In this document: positions 60,064 to 64,000 of the stretch, piece by piece | Position numbering within the stretch: position 1 is the stretch's first letter | Layout of the letters: each line of letters opens with the position of its first letter | NCBI GenBank assembly: GCA_965218945.1 | Contig: OZ244718.1 | Span: forward strand, 2,108,001-2,172,000 | Origin: DAOUJW01 sp965218945 | GTDB lineage: Bacteria; Chloroflexota; Dehalococcoidia; Lucifugimonadales; UBA2985 | Direction: 5' to 3' | DNA: 64,000 nucleotides | The notes under the pieces: model-generated | Told to the model about the DNA's origin: nothing | Database searches by the model: none | What the model saw: only the letters and a program-made list of their open reading frames with translations | Position numbers and translations under genes: made by a program

Positions 60064-61308
60064 ATGAGCGCATTGCAAGAGCAGGACCCTGATATAGCCC
60101 TGGCAATTGAGAAGGAGTCTGAGAGGCAGAGGAGGAACATTGTCCTCATCGCCTCTGAGAACTACGCCAGCCAGGCGGTGTTGGAGGCCCAGGGTTCCGT
60201 ACTGACCAACAAATACGCCGAAGGCTATCCGGGTCGCCGCTACTACGGCGGCTGCGAGTTCGTGGACATCGCCGAGCAGCTGGCCATCGACAGGGCCAAG
60301 GCCATCTTCGGAGCGGAGTATGTCAACGTGCAGCCACACAGCGGGGCGCAGGCGAACATGGCAGCCTACTTCGCCATCCTGGAGCCGGGAGACACGGTCC
60401 TGGGTATGCGACTGGACCAGGGGGGACATCTCACACACGGCAGCCCGGTAAACTTCTCCGGCAAGCTCTACAACTTCGCGGCCTACGGGGTGGACAGGGA
60501 GACGGAGTACGTCGATTACGACGAGGTGGAGCGTCTGACTCTGGAGCACAAGCCCAAGGTAATTGTGGCCGGCTACACGGCGTATCCCAGGACCATCGAT
60601 TTTCCCAGGTTTCGGGAGATAGCAGACAAGGTTGGCGCTCTCCTCATGGTGGACATGGCCCACATAGCCGGTCTCATAGCGGGAGGGGTGCATCCTTCTC
60701 CGCTGCCCCACGCGCATGTTGTCACCTCCACCACTCACAAGACGATGAGGGGACCCAGGGGAGCCTTTATCCTGTCGGCCCAGGACAGGGCGCGCGCAAT
60801 AAACAGCGCCGTCTTCCCCTTCACCCAGGGAGGCCCCATGATGCACGCCATCGCCGGCAAGGCCGTGGCCTTTGGCGAGGCGTTGCAGCCGGAGTTCAAG
60901 GAGTACCAGAGCGCCGTCGTGGAGAACGCCAGGACACTGGCGCAGGGGCTTACGGACGGCGGGTTGAGGGTCATATCCGGCGGCACTGACAACCATCTGG
61001 TCCTGGTGGACCTGACGCCCATCGGCGTTACGGGCCAGGAGGCGGAGGACGCCCTGGGGAAGGTGAACATAACGGTCAACAAGAACGCCATTCCCTTCGA
61101 TACGCGTCCGCCCAGGGTCACCAGCGGCCTGCGCCTGGGAACCCCGGCGATCAGCAGCCGGGGCTTCGGCCGGGATGAGATGCGGGACATATCCGGGCTG
61201 ATAGTGAAGGCGCTGGCCAATATTGGGAACGCGGCGGTGGAGAAGGAAGTCAGAGAGGACGTGGAAGGAATAGCCTCCCGGTTCCCTGTGCCTGGTCTGG
61301 ATATGTAA
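60064..61308 (+). CDS. glyA: Serine hydroxymethyltransferase
   Basis: 414 residues. Signatures: NIVLIASENYASQAVLEAQG, LTNKYAEGYPGRRYYGGCE, NVQPHSGAQANMAAYF, the PLP lysine in VVTSTTHKTMRGPRGAFIL, and RVTSGLRLGTPAISSRGFG. It interconverts serine and glycine and makes 5,10-methylene-THF, the substrate of MetF encoded just upstream. AAGGAGG precedes the ATG. Confidence 0.97.
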   Translation: MSALQEQDPDIALAIEKESERQRRNIVLIASENYASQAVLEAQGSVLTNKYAEGYPGRRYYGGCEFVDIAEQLAIDRAKAIFGAEYVNVQPHSGAQANMAAYFAILEPGDTVLGMRLDQGGHLTHGSPVNFSGKLYNFAAYGVDRETEYVDYDEVERLTLEHKPKVIVAGYTAYPRTIDFPRFREIADKVGALLMVDMAHIAGLIAGGVHPSPLPHAHVVTSTTHKTMRGPRGAFILSAQDRARAINSAVFPFTQGGPMMHAIAGKAVAFGEALQPEFKEYQSAVVENARTLAQGLTDGGLRVISGGTDNHLVLVDLTPIGVTGQEAEDALGKVNITVNKNAIPFDTRPPRVTSGLRLGTPAISSRGFGRDEMRDISGLIVKALANIGNAAVEKEVREDVEGIASRFPVPGLDM

Positions 61309-61405
61309 GGGGACAGGCTCTGAGCCTGTCGAGGGGAGTGAGCGGGGGAAACGTCGACTTACCCGCTCATATGGCTTGATAAGCTCACCACAAGCGGTGC
61401 GGTAG
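61309..61405. repeat. Two-hairpin intergenic repeat, copy 2
   Basis: CAGGCTC-t-GAGCCTG and GAGTGAGCGGGG, followed by ACCCGCTCATATGGCTTGAT and AAGCTCACCACAAGCGG, repeat the order of parts at 1248-1342. It lies between glyA and the UbiA-like gene. Confidence 0.62.
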
Positions 61406-61500
61406 GGAATATCTCTGGCGAGAGGCTCGGGCCAGTCGGGTTAGGCGTCAGTTCGTGAAGGGAACGAGCGTACGGGTTTGGCCGCTCACAGCCGTTGGCG

Positions 61501-61529
61501 TTGACGCTATGCGCGGGTCTGGTTATCAT
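61501..61529 (+). promoter_or_regulatory. Candidate promoter, near-leaderless
   Basis: TTGACG (61501-61506), a 17-base spacer, and TATCAT (61524-61529). The predicted start is about 3 bases before the ATG at 61539, which has no Shine-Dalgarno sequence. Confidence 0.5.
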
Positions 61530-61538
61530 CGATACACC

Positions 61539-62474
61539 ATGGCGGAAGCAGAGAAAATACCCCAGGCTTGGGGATGGGCCACGCCCAAGGCTCTTCTATC
61601 CTCCATGCGTCCGCGCCAGTGGACCAAGAACCTCATAATCTACTTCGCCTTCTTCTTCACAGTGGGTCAGGAGTGGCAGCTTGAGGATGCGGGCGAAGCT
61701 GCGCGGCTTTTCGCCCGGACCACCATAGCCTTTGTCCTTTTCTGCCTCGCCACCAGCGCCGTATACCTCATAAACGACGTTCTCGACGCGGAGAAGGACC
61801 GGCATCATCCTGAGAAACGACACCGGCCCATCGCCGCGGGTACTCTGGCGACCTCTCTGGCTTTGGTCCTGGCGTTTCTACTGGCCGCCGGAAGTATAGC
61901 GCTGGCGGTCGTCCTGAAGCCGATGTTTGCCCTGGTGGTGCTGGTCTACTTTGCCGTTATGGTCGCCTACTCCACGTTTCTGAAGCGGCTGGTCGTAATC
62001 GACGTAATGACAATAAGCGCCGGGTTCGTACTGCGGGCCGTAGCGGGAGCGATCATACTGGACGTGTCCATATCGCCCTGGCTCTACGTCTGCACCAGTC
62101 TGGGAGCGCTGTTCCTGGGCTTTGCCAAGCGCCTAAACGAGGCGGTCCTGACCGGAGAGGACGGGGATCTTCAGAGGGAGACCCTGGACGACTACAACCC
62201 CCGCTTCCTGGAGCAGCTCATCGCCATCGTAGCGCCGGCCACCCTCGTCTCCTACATCCTCTACACCTTTACTTCGGAGAACCTGCCAGATAACCACGCC
62301 ATGATGCTTACGATACCCTTTGTCATGTACGGCCTCTTCCGTTACCTCTACTTGGTCCACAGCAAGAACCTGGGAGAAAGCCCGGAGGAGATACTGCTTA
62401 CGGACAAGCCGCTGATGCTGAACATCGCGCTCTGGCTGATAAGCGCCTCGGCAGTGCTGGTGGTGTATCGATGA
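61539..62474 (+). CDS. UbiA-family prenyltransferase (decaprenyl-phosphate phosphoribosyltransferase-like)
   Basis: 311 residues with about eight transmembrane segments. SMRPRQWTKNLIIYFAFFF and the first aspartate motif in YLINDVLDAEKDRHHPEKRH, followed by RPIAAG, are typical of the UbiA branch that moves phosphoribose to decaprenyl phosphate (as UbiA/Rv3806c does for arabinan synthesis). A second aspartate motif is in YNPRFLEQLI and the loop before it (RLNEAVLTGEDGDLQRETLD). The real product is not certain. ATG 61539 is preferred over upstream starts because a good promoter sits just before it. Confidence 0.86.
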   Translation: MAEAEKIPQAWGWATPKALLSSMRPRQWTKNLIIYFAFFFTVGQEWQLEDAGEAARLFARTTIAFVLFCLATSAVYLINDVLDAEKDRHHPEKRHRPIAAGTLATSLALVLAFLLAAGSIALAVVLKPMFALVVLVYFAVMVAYSTFLKRLVVIDVMTISAGFVLRAVAGAIILDVSISPWLYVCTSLGALFLGFAKRLNEAVLTGEDGDLQRETLDDYNPRFLEQLIAIVAPATLVSYILYTFTSENLPDNHAMMLTIPFVMYGLFRYLYLVHSKNLGESPEEILLTDKPLMLNIALWLISASAVLVVYR

Positions 62475-62544
62475 TGCAGGAGTTAAAGTCGAAGGGTGTT
62501 ATGCTGCCTCTCGGTCCGGAAAAGGCTTACAAGAGGGTAAACCG

Positions 62545-63066
62545 TTGAATAGACACATTGCAGAGTTCCAGTATTGTCCAAGGTGTGGAACGCTCGTGGG
62601 AGAATCGTCCATCGACGAAAGCGGCGTTCTGAAATGCCAGGACTGCGGCTTCACGCTGATACGCAGGCCGGTCGTGGGCGTGGGTGTGATAGTCCTTGAT
62701 GGCAATAGGGTCGTACTGGGACGACGGAATCTCATGGGAGGTCGTCGTTACCAGGGACATTGGTGCGTCCCGTGCGGCTATCTGGAGTGGGGCGAGGAGG
62801 TGCGCGCCGCCGCGGCGCGGGAGTTCCTGGAAGAGACCGGGCTTGAGGTGGAGATATCAGGCGTTTACGCTGTCCACTCCAACTTCCACAACCCCAACGA
62901 CCTGACTGTGGGCATATGGTTCAATGCGAACGTCGTGGGAGGCGCGCTCCAGGCCAGCGACGACCTAGACATGGTGGGCTACTTCCCCCTGGACGACCTG
63001 CCGGAGCCGCTGGCCTTTCCCACTGACCGCCTGGTGCTGGAGCAACTGCGACGGGAGATGGGATAG
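62545..63066 (+). CDS. NUDIX hydrolase with N-terminal zinc ribbon
   Basis: 173 residues. A zinc ribbon (FQYCPRCGTLVGES, then VLKCQDCGFTL) precedes the NUDIX fold. The NUDIX box reads GYLEWGEEVRAAAAREFLEETGLEVEI, matching G-x5-E-x7-R-E-x2-E-E-x-G. Similar zinc-ribbon NUDIX proteins include NADH pyrophosphatase-like and other nucleotide-cleaning enzymes, but the substrate cannot be told here. It starts at TTG 62545 with GAGGG upstream. Confidence 0.88.
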   Translation: MNRHIAEFQYCPRCGTLVGESSIDESGVLKCQDCGFTLIRRPVVGVGVIVLDGNRVVLGRRNLMGGRRYQGHWCVPCGYLEWGEEVRAAAAREFLEETGLEVEISGVYAVHSNFHNPNDLTVGIWFNANVVGGALQASDDLDMVGYFPLDDLPEPLAFPTDRLVLEQLRREMG

Positions 63067-63076
63067 ATCTGTTTAC

Positions 63077-63856
63077 CTACGACCTGCCGCTCTCGTAGTC
63101 CCTTATGCCTTTCAGATAAGCTTGGCTTGCGCTCGCTATGAAGTTGGTAAGGCCGCTGCACAGGTACTGGAAGCCCCTGCTTCTCCAATGCTCGTAGGCC
63201 TCAGGGCTACCGGCGATGGTTCCTGCGGCTTTGCCCGCGCCCACTATGGCCTGCCCTGCCTTCTCGATGGCAGCCAGCACATCGGGATGTGTGGGCCGGC
63301 CGGGATAGCCCATAGCGCTGGACAGGTCAGTTGGACCAAGGAATACCAGGTCCACCAGGTCGACACTAGCGATCTCCTCCACGTTTGCCAGCGCCTGTAT
63401 GGTCTCCACCTGTACCGCCACCAGGGTCTCCTCGTTGGCAATTTTGACGTACTCGGCAAAATTGACGCCCGCTCCGTAGCTGGTGGCGCGATTGGCCGCC
63501 AGGCCGCGCTGTCCCAAGGGCGGGTACTTGGTGGCGGCCACCACCATCTCCGCCTCTTTCCTTGTGTTCACCATTGGGATCTGGACGCCCGCTGCGCCGG
63601 TATCCAGGTATCGAAGTATGTTCTGGGGAAGGTTCAGGGCGACACGGATCATCGCAGCCATGCCGGAGGCGTCGCAGGCGCGGACCATGTGCTCGCAGGT
63701 GTCCATGTCCACCGGACTGTGCTCGGCATCGATGATGATGTAGTCGAATCCGGCTATGCCCAGCATCTCCGCCGCCGCCGGGGACGGCAGGTTGCAGAAG
63801 ACGCCCACCGCGGCTTCCCCTGCTCTCAGCTTCTCTTTGATAGGGTTCTTGTTCAT
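63077..63856 (-). CDS. HpcH/HpaI-family aldolase
   Basis: 259 residues of TIM-barrel class II aldolase. Signatures are FDYIIIDAEHSPVDMDTCEH, MIRVALNLPQNILRYLDTGA, GVQIPMVNTRKEAEMVV, PPLGQRGLAANRATSYG, VAVQVETIQALANVEEIA and VDLVFLGPTDLSSAMGYPG. It cleaves or forms 4-hydroxy-2-oxo acids such as those from aromatic breakdown; the in vivo substrate is unknown. ATG 63856 is preferred to GTG 63862, with GGAG 5 bases before it. It converges on the NUDIX gene. Confidence 0.9.
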   Translation of the reverse strand: MNKNPIKEKLRAGEAAVGVFCNLPSPAAAEMLGIAGFDYIIIDAEHSPVDMDTCEHMVRACDASGMAAMIRVALNLPQNILRYLDTGAAGVQIPMVNTRKEAEMVVAATKYPPLGQRGLAANRATSYGAGVNFAEYVKIANEETLVAVQVETIQALANVEEIASVDLVDLVFLGPTDLSSAMGYPGRPTHPDVLAAIEKAGQAIVGAGKAAGTIAGSPEAYEHWRSRGFQYLCSGLTNFIASASQAYLKGIRDYESGRS

Positions 63857-63936
63857 TCTCACTCCAGTCAGGAATATAGGCCGACTTCACCACTTTATCC
63901 TAGTGGAAAAACTGCGTCAACAGAAGCTTATTCTCG

Positions 63937-64000
63937 GTATTCTCAACACGTGCTGGTATTGCCCCCTCCGCTGGGATAATGCGCCTTTCTTCACCCATTC
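63937..64000. repeat. 64-bp inverted repeat, right copy (cut by window end)
   Basis: This is the reverse complement of 59824-59887 with about two differences. It contains GGTATTCTCAACACGTGCTGG, the shared core. It continues past the window. Confidence 0.88.

Overview
The window is about 64 kb of GC-rich, gene-dense bacterial chromosome. It carries about 60 intact or interpretable protein genes, one riboswitch, one 1.7-kb insertion sequence and several families of short dispersed repeats. No rRNA, tRNA or CRISPR array was found. Many TTG and GTG starts, proline/threonine 'TATPEPTA' cell-surface stalks, AddAB in place of RecBCD, ThiO-type (oxygen-dependent) thiazole synthesis and a glycine-rich RRM protein suggest an aerobic member of the Chloroflexota, perhaps Dehalococcoidia/SAR202-like. 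That placement is inference from gene style only; no marker gene was placed on a tree.

Region by region. 0-2.6 kb: an NfeD fragment, an SPFH/band-7 protein and an M24 peptidase. 2.8-8.1 kb (minus): a probable greA-lysS-serS-ACT-domain operon and an M20 peptidase. 8.2-12 kb: a MetF-like reductase facing a dnaJ-prmA-rsmE operon. 12-14.6 kb: repeat debris, then a divergent pair of paralogous exported proteins of no known family. 14.8-19.8 kb: rpsF-ssb-rpsR, a membrane-anchored parvulin, hom and thrC. 19.8-23.9 kb: a FemAB-like acyltransferase, a GT4 glycosyltransferase, a CpsB-type phosphatase and a PAP2-fold protein that lacks both catalytic histidines. 24-29.5 kb: ilvE, a small zinc-ribbon protein, then a TPP riboswitch leading into an enoyl-CoA hydratase gene and thiG-thiE-thiS-thiO. 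29.5-35.2 kb: a sirtuin, recF, a TetR regulator and a ProV/ProW transporter without its binding protein.

35.3-45.3 kb is the most accessory-looking part. It holds a Phd/VapC toxin-antitoxin pair, a PD-(D/E)XK nuclease gene cut in two by an IS1182-family element (4-bp target duplication; the reading frame is restored exactly if the element is removed) and addB-addA. 45.3-50.7 kb has two large repeat patches around a membrane protein and a 968-residue surface protein with cadherin-like repeats and a strong terminator. 50.7-58.5 kb has mnmA, an RRM protein, ybeY, dnaX-ybaB-recR-recO and, in the same apparent operon, the gamma and beta subunits of a sodium-pumping decarboxylase, then hicB with a decayed hicA. 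58.8-64 kb has metF, glyA behind a structured leader, a UbiA-family prenyltransferase, a NUDIX hydrolase and an HpcH-type aldolase. The last four lie between two 64-bp inverted repeats.

Functionally the window combines one-carbon metabolism (two MetF-like proteins, GlyA), threonine and branched-chain amino acid synthesis, thiamine synthesis, translation and protein quality control, and recombination repair (RecF, RecO, RecR, AddAB). The least explained signals are a MITE-like repeat bounded by the 16-bp motif GAGACCTTTGCRTAAC (ten copies in three patches), the divergent orphan paralogs at 12.8-14.6 kb, and the enoyl-CoA hydratase gene behind the TPP riboswitch.
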